From positions 1 through 64,000 of the forward strand of contig JADFXJ010000001.1 of NCBI GenBank assembly GCA_015233615.1: 64,000 nucleotides of DNA, written 5' to 3'. Positions 17,847-26,352 of this stretch are shown here, in pieces. Numbering within the stretch: position 1 is the first letter of the stretch; every line of letters begins with the position of its first letter. Position numbers and translations under genes: made by a program. The stretch comes from Nitrospirota bacterium. Its GTDB lineage: Bacteria; Nitrospirota; Thermodesulfovibrionia; Thermodesulfovibrionales; Magnetobacteriaceae. The notes under the pieces were generated by a model. The model ran no database searches, was not told the origin of the DNA, and worked only from the letters and a program-made list of their open reading frames with translations.

Positions 17847-19181
17847 GTGCGCGTACTGTTTATTTTTACCCATATACATATAGTGAGTCCGAAGTTTTCG
17901 GCGGCCGTCGCCACTCTCTCATCCGTGGCTAAGAGGGCCGGCCACACTACGTCTTTACTGTTCGTTTATGGAGCCATCGACGAGGAATACATCAGAGAGA
18001 CGATAGTGAAAGAGGCACCCGACGTCATTGCAATTACCGCTACCACGTCGCAATGGAAATCGGTGGATAAGATTGGAAGCCTGGTAAAGAAGATAACCTC
18101 CGTGCCCATAATTTTCGGGGGTATTCATCCGACTCTATGTCCAGATGAAGTGATGTCGTCGGAGTGGATTGACGCACTATGTATCGGGGAAGGGGAAGAG
18201 CCCTTTGCCGAATACCTGGATGCTCTTGAAGGAAGAGGGAACGCCGAAACAATTAAAAACCTGTGGGTACGGGTTAAGAGTGGCAGCGGCGGGGAAACGA
18301 TAGTAAAAAACCCGATTCGCCCGCCTGTTAAGGATATAGACGTTCTCCCGGTCTGGGATTACGACCTATTTGGCGCACATCATTTTATTGGCCGCAACGA
18401 TTATAGTTTTGTAGGCAAGCCCGGCTTTTTTCCCTTTGCTACGGGCAGAGGCTGTCCCTATCGCTGTACGTACTGCGGAAATACCGGACTTTTGGACGTT
18501 TATGCATCGACTTCCGGCTCGTTTGTCAGGAAGCATTCAGTCAACTATATAATAACTTCTATGAAGGCACTCATGGGGCAGTACAGCATCGAGGGGTTTG
18601 AGCTTTGGGACGAGATGTTAAGTGCCAACGAAAAATGGCTGGAAGACTTTTGTACGCGTTACGGGGGCGAGGTGGGGCTTCCCTACGTAACGGCACTCAG
18701 AGTGGAACACGTTAACGAGAGGGTTATAAAACTCCTCAAGGATTCGGGGTGTTTTATGCTGGGAATGGGCGTCGAAAGTGGTAACGAGGAGTACAGAAAG
18801 CGATACCTGAACAGGAAAATGTCCAATCAGCAGCTTGTCGATGCCTTTGACGCGGCGAAAAGGGCCGGTATAAAGACGCTCTCATGGAACATGATAGGCA
18901 TGCCATTTGAGACCGCCGCACTGATCGAGGAGACTATAGAGTTTAATCGGCGCCTTCGCCCCGACGTCATTGGAGTTGCCGTATTCGAACCCCTGCCGTT
19001 AACCCCCCTCAGAGACCTCTGCGTGAAAGAGGGCCTGTTAAGTGACCGCGAGGTGCTCATCTTTTCGGACCAGTCAACGTTAAACCAGAAGACCATAACC
19101 CAGGAAGAACTATCGAGGTGTTACCGTAAGTTCCAGGAACTCTCCAAAGAACTCACCACCGAGAAGATCGACTGGACGTAA
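17847..19181 (+). CDS. B12-binding domain radical SAM protein
   Basis: The 444-residue protein begins with a cobalamin-binding-type Rossmann domain (about 1-130; FGGIHPTLCPDE, CIGEGEEPF). The radical SAM motif is CPYRCTYC (in GRGCPYRCTYCGNTG) at about 206, and the rest resembles the Elp3/MiaB-like core (GVESGNEEYRKRYLNR, IGMPFET). The cobalamin domain lacks an obvious DxHxxG lower-ligand motif, which is common in this family. Class B radical SAM methylases and cyclases share this architecture. GTG at 17847 follows AAGGAG. The next radical SAM gene starts 12 bases after its stop, so the two are probably one operon. Substrate unknown. Confidence 0.85.
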   Translation: MRVLFIFTHIHIVSPKFSAAVATLSSVAKRAGHTTSLLFVYGAIDEEYIRETIVKEAPDVIAITATTSQWKSVDKIGSLVKKITSVPIIFGGIHPTLCPDEVMSSEWIDALCIGEGEEPFAEYLDALEGRGNAETIKNLWVRVKSGSGGETIVKNPIRPPVKDIDVLPVWDYDLFGAHHFIGRNDYSFVGKPGFFPFATGRGCPYRCTYCGNTGLLDVYASTSGSFVRKHSVNYIITSMKALMGQYSIEGFELWDEMLSANEKWLEDFCTRYGGEVGLPYVTALRVEHVNERVIKLLKDSGCFMLGMGVESGNEEYRKRYLNRKMSNQQLVDAFDAAKRAGIKTLSWNMIGMPFETAALIEETIEFNRRLRPDVIGVAVFEPLPLTPLRDLCVKEGLLSDREVLIFSDQSTLNQKTITQEELSRCYRKFQELSKELTTEKIDWT

Positions 19182-19193
19182 AGGAAGGCCCGA

Positions 19194-20303
19194 TTGTTTT
19201 TAAAAAAAATAGCCGAAAGAATAACCGGAAAAGTAAGCGAGAGAATAACCGGCAAGGCAAATGAAAACATAGCCGGTAAAGTAGCCGGTAAAATAACCGA
19301 AAACATAGCCGCCAAAGTATCCAGCAACATAACCGAAAACGTAACCGAACGTCTTTACCCGGACAGATGCCGGGACAGAGTAATCGGTTTGCCTGATGAG
19401 ATCGTCCTTGAAACAACGAACAAATGTAACCTCAGATGTACGATGTGCCACGTACACAGTGAAGATTTGACGAAAAACCGTCCAGAGGGGTTCATGGCAG
19501 AGGGGTTGTGGAAAAAGATCATAGACGAGATCTCCGGGTGGGATAAGACTGTAAATCTGTATACCTTTGGAGCCGGGGAGACGCTTCTTTACCCGCGTTT
19601 CTCCGAAATAATCGGTTACGCTGCAAGATTTCCAAACATAACCACGGGGTTTCTTACCAACGGAATGCTTCTTAGCAGGGCAAGGGCAAGGGAATTAATC
19701 GATTTAAACATCGGGTGGATTGGTATAAGCCTGGACGGAACAGATGCCGCTTTTGTCGAGAAGTATCGAAAGGGTGCAAAACTCGGTGTTATAGAAGATA
19801 ACATCAGGTCACTGGTTGAAGAAAGAGGGAGTGCAAAGAAGCCGTGTCTGAGAATCAATATGACGCTTATACCCGGCGGAGAGGAACAGCTCGGCGGGTT
19901 TCTCTCCAAATGGCTGCCTCTGGTTGACGAGGTTATGACGTCAAAGTACAGACCACTTGGAGAAAGGACGTTCCTCGATGTAAAAATGAGCAGAACCCCG
20001 TGCCATATCCTTAACAAGATGATGGTAGTAGGATGGGACGGACGCGTTGGCTTGTGCTGCGAAGACAATTTCATAGAGCACGAAATGGGTAACGTTGTTA
20101 ACTCAGGTTTAGAAGACATTTGGTACGGCAATGGTTTTCAAAGCGTTAGAACGCTCCATCAGGAAGGACTTTTCCATAAAATAGGTCTCTGTAAAGAATG
20201 CGACGTCTGGTCGACGAATTCACAGGTCAATCAGTACGTGAGCGATGAAGGATATATCGTAAAGACCTATACCAACCAGAACGTCTACACTATCGGTGGC
20301 TAA
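19194..20303 (+). CDS. Radical SAM/SPASM protein with repeat-built N-terminal helix
   Basis: This 369-residue protein has radical SAM motif CNLRCTMC near residue 80 (in TTNKCNLRCTMCHVH), FGAGETLLYP, and a C-terminal SPASM segment with GLCCEDN and LCKECDVW. The first 50 residues are unusual: repeats of the form ERITGKVS, ERITGKAN, ENIAGKVA, built from near-identical 24-base DNA units, and predicted to form an amphipathic helix. TTG at 19194 is supported by AAAGGAAGG seven bases upstream. It follows the B12 radical SAM gene by 12 bases. Family is firm; the repeat arm's role (membrane or partner contact) is a guess. Confidence 0.85.
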   Translation: MFLKKIAERITGKVSERITGKANENIAGKVAGKITENIAAKVSSNITENVTERLYPDRCRDRVIGLPDEIVLETTNKCNLRCTMCHVHSEDLTKNRPEGFMAEGLWKKIIDEISGWDKTVNLYTFGAGETLLYPRFSEIIGYAARFPNITTGFLTNGMLLSRARARELIDLNIGWIGISLDGTDAAFVEKYRKGAKLGVIEDNIRSLVEERGSAKKPCLRINMTLIPGGEEQLGGFLSKWLPLVDEVMTSKYRPLGERTFLDVKMSRTPCHILNKMMVVGWDGRVGLCCEDNFIEHEMGNVVNSGLEDIWYGNGFQSVRTLHQEGLFHKIGLCKECDVWSTNSQVNQYVSDEGYIVKTYTNQNVYTIGG

Positions 20304-20660
20304 AGATTTAATATTATCACCCGTAGGTTTATTATCACCTGCTGGCTTATTATTACTTGCCTGCTTATTATCATACCATGTTGCAAGCACAAGAGTAATA
20401 CAAGTACAAGGGATGAGGAGGGGAAAGCCTTCCCCTCGCTTCGGCCGCAAACGGCGCGTCCTTTCGCTACCCCTTCTTAGTGTGTGCTCAGGATCCACTG
20501 GCGGCCCCCCGCAACGCCCCCCTGGTGACTGCCAATCGATAATCTCATATTGCTCTGATAGCCCCTTGGTACCACCTGCCTGCTTATTATCATTATCATC
20601 TACCGGTTATCTCGTCACAAGCCGGGGAAATATACGAGGAAATACACGAGGAAAAATGCC
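20304..20660. other. Intergenic gap filled with tandem and dispersed repeats
   Basis: No gene is supported here. The first part (about 20310-20385) consists of imperfect copies of a 19-20 base unit containing GCTTATTATCA. A copy of the palindromic dispersed repeat follows, then more GCTTATTATCATTATC-like sequence and a duplicated AATACACGAGGAAA-type segment just before the next start. Confidence 0.7.
20391..20525. repeat. Dispersed palindromic repeat, copy 1
   Basis: This segment matches 37888-38006 closely over about 90 bases. It contains a near-palindrome GAGGGGAAAGCCTTCCCCTC and a second one around GGCGCGTCC. It is non-coding; the minus-strand ORFs over both copies are by-products of the repeat. 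Confidence 0.8.
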
Positions 20661-21857
20661 GTGAAACAACCTGATGTCTCAGTTATCATCGTAAACTACA
20701 ACAGTTCCGGGTATACCATCGATTGTGTTAAATCGATCACGGACAATGACGTGGAAATAATTATCGTCGATAACTCGCCTCTGCCGGGAGAGCCGGAGCG
20801 GTTGAAATCTATCGATGACGCCCGTGTTAAAATAATCTTTAACGAAATAAACTCAGGGTTTGCAAAAAGTTCGAATCAGGGTATAATTGCATCGAAAGGC
20901 AGATACATATTTCTTTTGAATCCCGATACGATTGTCATAAAAGACTGCATTCGGAAACTCGTTACATATATGGAGACGCTTCCAAAAGCCGGTGCCGTCG
21001 GGCCCCGCATGTGGTGGGATCGGGACAAAACCCTGCAATCGCCAGAGATAATTATGCCTTCACCTCTTGAGGACATAAAACACTCCCTTGCCGGGGTTTC
21101 CGCTTTTTCCGGCCTGATTATGAGACATTACGCGAAGAAGAACCGGCACTTTTACACCGCTGCGCTTCCTTTTAAGGTGGGAATGATTCCCGGTGCGGCG
21201 CTCTTAACAACGAGGGAAGTGATTGAGAAGGTAGGCTTACTGGATGAAAGGTACCCTCTTTATTTTGAGGATGCCGACTGGTCCAGAAGAGTCCTCAGCA
21301 AGGGATTCAAGCTCTATCTCGCTCCGGATGCCGAAATATGTCATTTCATAAGCCAGAGTGCCAGACACTGCCAGGGCGAGTCGGCTAACAAGTTCAGATA
21401 TTCGGAGTCTCTTTACAGATCGAGATACTATAACCGTTTCTTCCATCTCGTATCGAATGGTGTATCGGGGGCAATACATACATTCGATAAATTCGATAAA
21501 TTAGGTAAAATCGGTAAATTAATCAAACCCGGTAAACCCGGAGGTGGAGTCTTAACCGGAGGGCTGACAGACCTTGGACGGATAACTACCCCGCCATCTT
21601 TCATAACGGATGGATGCCCATCGGGTGGGAATTCATCCTATGAACATTCATCGGATGGATATTCGAAAGATAAGTTCCTCTTTCAGCTTTCGACGGATTT
21701 AACCTTCATACCGTCGGTAGGAATGGTATCCGGTTATCCATCGTATACGATAAGCGATGAGATATGGAGTTACATTCATGATGGAGTTTTCTTTACCAGA
21801 TTTATCGAGCTTGCTTCTTACAAGCCCATAAGCACGTGGAGGTTCGAAAAGGCTTAG
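20661..21857 (+). CDS. Family 2 glycosyltransferase, rhamnosyltransferase-like
   Basis: The 398-residue protein has a GT2 core: SVIIVNYNSSGYT at the N-terminus, INSGFAKSSNQGI, LLNPDTIV as the DxD-like metal site, and GAALLTTREVIEKVGLLDERYPLYFEDADWSRRV as the acceptor loop. This is the pattern of WbbL-type rhamnosyltransferases acting on surface polysaccharides. After residue 265 there are low-complexity stretches (DKFDKLGKIGKLIKPGKPGG, then GGNSSYEHSSDGYSKDK) encoded by short DNA repeats. GTG at 20661 is the start. It follows the radical SAM genes and may share a surface-glycan role with them; that is inference. Confidence 0.85.
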   Translation: MKQPDVSVIIVNYNSSGYTIDCVKSITDNDVEIIIVDNSPLPGEPERLKSIDDARVKIIFNEINSGFAKSSNQGIIASKGRYIFLLNPDTIVIKDCIRKLVTYMETLPKAGAVGPRMWWDRDKTLQSPEIIMPSPLEDIKHSLAGVSAFSGLIMRHYAKKNRHFYTAALPFKVGMIPGAALLTTREVIEKVGLLDERYPLYFEDADWSRRVLSKGFKLYLAPDAEICHFISQSARHCQGESANKFRYSESLYRSRYYNRFFHLVSNGVSGAIHTFDKFDKLGKIGKLIKPGKPGGGVLTGGLTDLGRITTPPSFITDGCPSGGNSSYEHSSDGYSKDKFLFQLSTDLTFIPSVGMVSGYPSYTISDEIWSYIHDGVFFTRFIELASYKPISTWRFEKA

Positions 21858-21880
21858 CTTAACTTGTCCGTTCCGTTGTT

Positions 21881-21906
21881 GTCATTCCCGTGAAAGCTGG
21901 AATCCA
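21881..21906. repeat. REP-like hairpin (CATTCCCG..GGAATCC)
   Basis: GTCATTCCCGTGAAAGCTGGAATCCA is an imperfect hairpin of the widespread CATTCCCGCGAAAGCGGGAATCC type. A longer relative lies at 37726-37776 and fragments occur near 48950 and 59585. Confidence 0.6.
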
Positions 21907-22063
21907 CTTTTTTCACATATCACTACACTTTTATAGAATGATTGTATTGACAAAAGTTTAGGAAGCATAAAAAGTATTTTATTATGTTTTCATGATACAA
22001 TGCTTATAGATCAATATCTTATATGCGATTTCACTGAAAATCGCTGCTATTTCAATATATCGC

Positions 22064-22094
22064 TTGACAATTGGATACTCTTATGCGTTATAAT
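22064..22094 (+). promoter_or_regulatory. Putative sigma-70 promoter of the RNase HIII gene block
   Basis: Perfect TTGACA and TATAAT hexamers are 19 bases apart. The position favours a start at ATG 22150 over the track start at 22000, which would lie upstream of the promoter. Confidence 0.5.
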
Positions 22095-22149
22095 GAATCA
22101 TTGCTTATATTTAGATAAACGGGAAATCTGCGTAAATAGGACACGCGGG

Positions 22150-22485
22150 ATGGTGTTTAAGATGGTCTTTGTAACTATTTTGAGCAAAGAGGGAAGTTAT
22201 CGATTAGTATCAAATAATCGCGGCAGGAACTTTGTACAGTTCGAAAAAATTGGCAGAACTGGTAAACTGAGAAACGAATTCAAAGCATACCTGACAACAC
22301 CTGATGCTTTAATCTGTGTGGAGAATCTGTATAACTTTTTACTGGCCAAGCGTCATCCCCTTTCCCCTAATTTTAGACTTGTAAAACCTGCCATTTTATC
22401 CGATAAAGCTGAAGCGGTTGACTTGTTTGATGAGATAATTGCATTAATAATTGAAGTGCACCGTTTTGAGAAGGAGCTGTTTTGA
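22150..22485 (+). CDS. Hypothetical 111-residue protein
   Basis: I do not recognise this protein. The track ORF starts at 22000, but the promoter at 22064-22094 places the start at ATG 22150 or 22162. The product is basic in its first half (NNRGRNFVQFEKIG) and helical in its second, with no membrane segment or signal peptide. Its TGA overlaps the TTG start of the next gene, so the two are co-translated. The AT-rich codon use differs from flanking genes, as in the next two genes, which suggests the block was acquired together. Confidence 0.55.
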   Translation: MVFKMVFVTILSKEGSYRLVSNNRGRNFVQFEKIGRTGKLRNEFKAYLTTPDALICVENLYNFLLAKRHPLSPNFRLVKPAILSDKAEAVDLFDEIIALIIEVHRFEKELF

Positions 22486-22895
22486 ATAAGGTAGTTTACG
22501 GCAATAATCTTGCGTCATATTTCTATATTCAGCGGATTGGCAATCAGCTACTCGTAATCTCTATTGGCTCAGATAATCCATTTGAATATATCGGAGTATT
22601 ATTTGATGCAATTCATAAGCATCCTGAACACATTAATAGCGCTGTTGTAGAAATTTATTTTGATTTGCTATCTTGCGTCGGAAATAATGAAAGCAGATTT
22701 TCAAAACTAACTTATGACAAGAATATCCCAAACTCCGTTATTGATAATTTTGTAAGTATTGATAGCAGCATTCTTCCAAACTCTATTTTAAAGTGCCTTA
22801 AGAAGTTTTCTTCTAAACATTTTGACGAGGCATTGCTATACTCTATTCTTAGCAACAGAGAAAAGAATAGACTTACTGCCTCCTCAATCATCTAA
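22482..22895 (+). CDS. Hypothetical 137-residue protein
   Basis: I do not recognise this protein. It starts with TTG overlapping the stop codon of the upstream gene (TTGA) and ends 11 bases before the RNase HIII gene, so the three form one operon. The sequence is a soluble alpha/beta type with an acidic middle and a Lys-rich C-terminus, and has no signal peptide. The low-GC composition matches its two neighbours. The linkage hints at a role connected with RNA-DNA hybrids or a mobile block, but nothing in the protein itself supports a function. Confidence 0.55.
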   Translation: MNKVVYGNNLASYFYIQRIGNQLLVISIGSDNPFEYIGVLFDAIHKHPEHINSAVVEIYFDLLSCVGNNESRFSKLTYDKNIPNSVIDNFVSIDSSILPNSILKCLKKFSSKHFDEALLYSILSNREKNRLTASSII

Positions 22896-22906
22896 TTAAT
22901 ATCCCT

Positions 22907-23851
22907 ATGTCGATGCAGAGCCTTCAGACTATATATGATGAAATGAAGCAGAAGCTTCAAGATAGTGGGATTGGTGTTGATGCTTATACGAATATCTCAT
23001 ATGGCATTCAGTTCTCAGCTTCGCTTAATGATCAATCGGGACTCATCAGGATATACCAAAACAAAAAGGGGCAAGTTAAGTATGATTTTTCGCAAATTAA
23101 ATACCCTCTTCTACAACAAAGCGTCCAGCATATAACTGAAAGCTCTTCGGAAAGAAATGCAGCTCCTGCCCCTCAGACGCCAATAAGCGAATTTCCAATT
23201 ATTGGCACAGATGAGTCCGGTAAAGGTGATTATTTTGGTCCTTTGGTAGCCGCAGGTGTTTATGTAGACGAGAGCACGTCCAGGCTTTTAGATTTTGAGG
23301 GGGTAAGAGATAGCAAGAAGCTAAGCGACAAGAAAAACCTTGAACTTGCCCAAAAGATAATGTCTATATGCAATGGAAAATTCTCGATTATTGAAATATC
23401 TCCGGAGAAATATAATGATTTATATGAGCGGTTCATAACGGAAAAGAAAAACCTTAACACGTTGCTTGCATGGGGACATGCAAAGGCAATTGAAGAGCTG
23501 CTTTCAAAGGTTGATTGCGATACTGCAATTGCCGACCAATTTGCCGATGAAAGTTTTATTCAGAATAAACTTCAGGAAAGAGGCCGAAAATTAAATCTAA
23601 TACAAATGCATAAAGCGGAACAGAACATAGCCGTAGCGGCAGCTTCGATTCTTGCAAGGGCAAGATTTCTTGAAAAACTTTCCAGGTTGACCTCAGAATA
23701 CAAAATAGAGCTGCCTAAAGGCGTTTCCGACGCCGTTGTTACGAATGCTAAGAGAATTGTAAAAGAGTACGGTAAAGAGCATCTTAGAAAGGTTGCCAAG
23801 ATGCACTTTAAGACGACTATGAAAGTTCTTTCTGGAGATGGGGTATGTTAG
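22907..23851 (+). CDS. rnhC: Ribonuclease HIII
   Basis: The 314-residue protein has an N-terminal TBP-like substrate-binding domain (about 1-85) and a type 2 RNase H domain. That domain starts IIGTDESGKGDYFGPLV, with the Asp-Glu pair of the RNase HII/HIII active site (DESGKGDYFGP is specific to HIII), followed by VRDSKKLSD and MHKAEQNIAVAAASILAR. It cleaves the RNA strand of RNA-DNA hybrids. RNase HIII is common in Firmicutes and scattered elsewhere, so its place in an AT-rich block suggests horizontal transfer. The last gene of a three-gene operon. Confidence 0.95.
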   Translation: MSMQSLQTIYDEMKQKLQDSGIGVDAYTNISYGIQFSASLNDQSGLIRIYQNKKGQVKYDFSQIKYPLLQQSVQHITESSSERNAAPAPQTPISEFPIIGTDESGKGDYFGPLVAAGVYVDESTSRLLDFEGVRDSKKLSDKKNLELAQKIMSICNGKFSIIEISPEKYNDLYERFITEKKNLNTLLAWGHAKAIEELLSKVDCDTAIADQFADESFIQNKLQERGRKLNLIQMHKAEQNIAVAAASILARARFLEKLSRLTSEYKIELPKGVSDAVVTNAKRIVKEYGKEHLRKVAKMHFKTTMKVLSGDGVC

Positions 23852-23916
23852 CTGGATGGTGTCAATCCGATTTATTGCCTTACTTTTCATTAATTATAGT
23901 TTGCTATCATACTATC

Positions 23917-24177
23917 TTACTTATTAAGCATTATATCTTTATATCTTGCTTTAGAAGAATCAACTACGGTAAGTTCCTCTCTTAAGACGTTTTCTCCTTC
24001 ATGTTCCTGACGTGTAATCTCACAATTGGCTTCGATGATCATACGAACGGCTTCTTTAAGATTTTCACGGGTTTCATCGAGGGTTCTGCCTTGCGTGTTG
24101 GCTCCCGGCAGTTCTTCTACGTAGCCTATCCACCAATCTCCTTCTTTTTCGAATACGGCTGTAAATTTTTCCATCAT
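23917..24177 (-). CDS. HicB-like antitoxin, orphan
   Basis: The 86-residue protein has the HicB partial RNase H fold: FTAVFEKEGDWWIGYVEELPGANTQGRTLDETRENLKEAV, close to the consensus of UPF0150. There is no helix-turn-helix or ribbon-helix-helix extension, only a charged tail. The track start (24195) is too long; ATG at 24177 follows GGAG. No HicA toxin lies on either side, so this is an orphan. It converges on rnhC. HicB proteins normally bind and silence HicA mRNA interferases. Confidence 0.85.
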   Translation of the reverse strand: MMEKFTAVFEKEGDWWIGYVEELPGANTQGRTLDETRENLKEAVRMIIEANCEITRQEHEGENVLREELTVVDSSKARYKDIMLNK

Positions 24178-24337
24178 AACTCCATTTAGAACCAATAACG
24201 TAACTAATAATATCTATACTATAATCTAACATAAATCATCAAGGTAAATCGGCAGAATTTTTGAAGTGTCCCCTATTTTTTCTCGTATCACCATATCTTT
24301 CAGTACGGCTTTAAATCTGTTTTTCCGACCTGCCGTA

Positions 24338-24363
24338 GAGGGTGCCGTTATAAAAGCACCCTC
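24338..24363 (-). terminator. Stem-loop downstream of the octaheme cytochrome gene
   Basis: GAGGGTGC and GCACCCTC form a perfect 8-base stem with a 10-base loop, about 85 bases past the stop of the minus-strand gene. No clear T-run follows, so it may be a processing or stability hairpin rather than an intrinsic terminator. Confidence 0.4.
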
Positions 24364-24448
24364 CGGCCTGCCGGGAAGTAAATACTGCTAATTACTGCTA
24401 TAATCTGCCACTAACGATTGCTATCTATTGCTATGTCTGTATAGCTGA

Positions 24449-25921
24449 CTATTTGTAACGCTTGTCGAAGTCTTCCTTACGTTTCATTCTTTCCGCCATA
24501 ACGTCGGGGTCTTCTTTGCCTAAGGACCACTTGTGGTTAGTCGAATTCAGGACTTCGGTTAATAATGCGTCGAGCTCGCCTGCCAGTTTTTGGGCCTCCG
24601 GCTTGCCGCTCTTTTTCCCTTGCTCGATGACTTCTTTAAGTTCGGGTACGTATTCGCCATAGAAGTGTTTGGCGATCTCGTAGTTACCGTGCCACTGGGT
24701 GTAATCCGGGGCCATCATGGAGGCTCCGTGGCGGGCGCGACGACCTTCGTGATGCCAGATCTCGAACCAGGTGTAGTCTATCTTGTGGGCGAATCCGGCA
24801 TATCCCTTACCTTCTATAGCCTTGAGCACTTCAGTTGCTTTACCAAAGAGTTTTTCACCGGGTATTGCCCATTTCTCATTGTAAAGCTCCATTTCCGCCT
24901 CGTACTGGATATAGAAACCGTCTACGAAGTTAACGTTGTGGCAGGCGGCACAGACCTTCTTCATGTTCGCCATGCGTACGTCGCCGGTGATTTTGGTTGA
25001 TTCCAGGTTCAATTGTTTGTCCGTCTCGTTAGCCAGTGTAGGATGTGCAGGGCGATTGTTCCACTTGATGCGCAGGCCTACGTTGTGGGTAACCGGCATG
25101 TCCTTGGTGGCCGACATGTGGCAGGTTGCGCAGGTCGGAGCCGCCGAGTAATCCTCGCCAACCACCCACTTGGCGGAGTCGAGGTTCATCTTTGCCTTGT
25201 TTGCACGGAAGTTGATGCCATGCTTGGATTCGTTGTAGATTTCGATCTGCGGGTGGTCGGGCCCCATGTGGCATTTGCCGCAGTTATCGGGCTGACGGGC
25301 CTGGGCTACCGAAAATTCGTGGCGCTGGTGGCATGCAGAGCAGCTACCCTCGGAGCCGTCGAGGTTTATACGCCCAATGCCGGTATTTGGCCACGTTGCC
25401 GGGTCGAGCTTGCCGTTGGCGTCAACCTTTACTTCGGTGCCATGGCATTGCCAGCAGCCATTGACTGCGGCGGCGGATACACCCTTGGGAAAGGCCTTTG
25501 TTTTCATCCCGTTGTTACCCTCTGCTACGTCTGCAAGGACGTTGTCCAGGGAGCCGGTTATGCGGCCGGCCTTGGAGTGGTGGGAACTCATAAACTCCTC
25601 CGCCTCTTTGCCGTGGCACCTGGCACAATCAAGAGGCGATACGATAACGGATATGAAGAACCCGTTATGTTCGAAACCGCCTTTGGCGTCCTTTTTCGCC
25701 TCATGGCACTCGTAGCAGCCTACGTTTGCCCTAAAATGCTTACTGTTTCCCCATTGCTGGTAGATGTTTACAGTAGTGGAGCTGTGGCACTCCACGCATT
25801 TCTTGCTTTCGTTCGATAATTCCTTAGGAAGGCCGCTCTTTGTTTCTCCGTATGCTCCAAATGATATGAGGAGCAATAAAAACAACCCCGCGCCCGAAAA
25901 CATTAAAACCCGCTTAACCAT
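24449..25921 (-). CDS. Octaheme c-type cytochrome, hydroxylamine oxidoreductase family
   Basis: The 490-residue exported protein has a signal peptide (about 1-25) and exactly eight CxxCH haem motifs (CVECH, CYECH, CARCH, CWQCH, CSACH, CGKCH, CATCH, CAACH) with extra His residues between them. The C-terminal region FEIWHHEGRRARHGASMMAPDYTQWHG is typical of the HAO family. Depending on the catalytic haem-Tyr crosslink, such enzymes oxidise hydroxylamine or hydrazine, or reduce nitrite or hydroxylamine to ammonium. A Tyr occurs in PDYTQWHG, but I cannot confirm by eye that it aligns with the crosslinking Tyr. No HaoC/CycX tetraheme quinol partner is adjacent. The divergent promoter region holds a TGAT-N4-ATCA site. 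Periplasmic; probably nitrogen respiration. Confidence 0.9.
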   Translation of the reverse strand: MVKRVLMFSGAGLFLLLLISFGAYGETKSGLPKELSNESKKCVECHSSTTVNIYQQWGNSKHFRANVGCYECHEAKKDAKGGFEHNGFFISVIVSPLDCARCHGKEAEEFMSSHHSKAGRITGSLDNVLADVAEGNNGMKTKAFPKGVSAAAVNGCWQCHGTEVKVDANGKLDPATWPNTGIGRINLDGSEGSCSACHQRHEFSVAQARQPDNCGKCHMGPDHPQIEIYNESKHGINFRANKAKMNLDSAKWVVGEDYSAAPTCATCHMSATKDMPVTHNVGLRIKWNNRPAHPTLANETDKQLNLESTKITGDVRMANMKKVCAACHNVNFVDGFYIQYEAEMELYNEKWAIPGEKLFGKATEVLKAIEGKGYAGFAHKIDYTWFEIWHHEGRRARHGASMMAPDYTQWHGNYEIAKHFYGEYVPELKEVIEQGKKSGKPEAQKLAGELDALLTEVLNSTNHKWSLGKEDPDVMAERMKRKEDFDKRYK

Positions 25922-26334
25922 AACTGTACCTCCTTTTCTGGATTATTCGTTCGATTGAATTTGCTTCGTTTGTTCGATTGAACTTGATTCGTTTGATTCC
26001 CTGTTGAACGTAGATTCATCATAACGCTGACCCACTGGTAATCCATTGCTGACCCACATCATATCGATTGTTGTTCATACTTACCGATCGTAACGCGCTT
26101 CTTCGCCATCGGTGTTACCATCGATCAGATACTGCCGGAATCGGCCGGCTTTACCGCTCACTGTTCCAGGTATCCGTGCGTTAATGAAAAACATTAACGA
26201 TGCTCCTTGTTGACGTTCTAATCGTAACACCTCCTTATCATATCGTTAGCAAGTTAATAAAATATGACGATAACACTCTCCTCGGCATTCTGTGACTTCC
26301 GTACAGTTATTTAAGCTTTTTAAAATACATAATG

Positions 26335-26352
26335 CTATGATGTGGATCATAG
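26335..26352. promoter_or_regulatory. FNR/DNR-type operator, site 1
   Basis: CTATGAT-GTGG-ATCATAG is a perfect 18-base palindrome with the TGAT-N4-ATCA spacing of FNR-clade regulators. It lies between the divergent octaheme cytochrome and cyclase genes and shares the core ATGATGTRRATCAT with the site at 40702. Confidence 0.6.

Noticed and set aside
20220-20498. 92-residue minus-strand ORF
   Set aside because: By-product of the palindromic repeat and of the antisense of a radical SAM gene.
20869-20882. GTTCGAATC-like tRNA T-loop
   Set aside because: It lies within the coding frame of the glycosyltransferase and no cloverleaf can be drawn around it.
25013-25819. 268-residue plus-strand ORF
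   Set aside because: Antisense to the octaheme cytochrome, whose eight CxxCH motifs establish the real frame.
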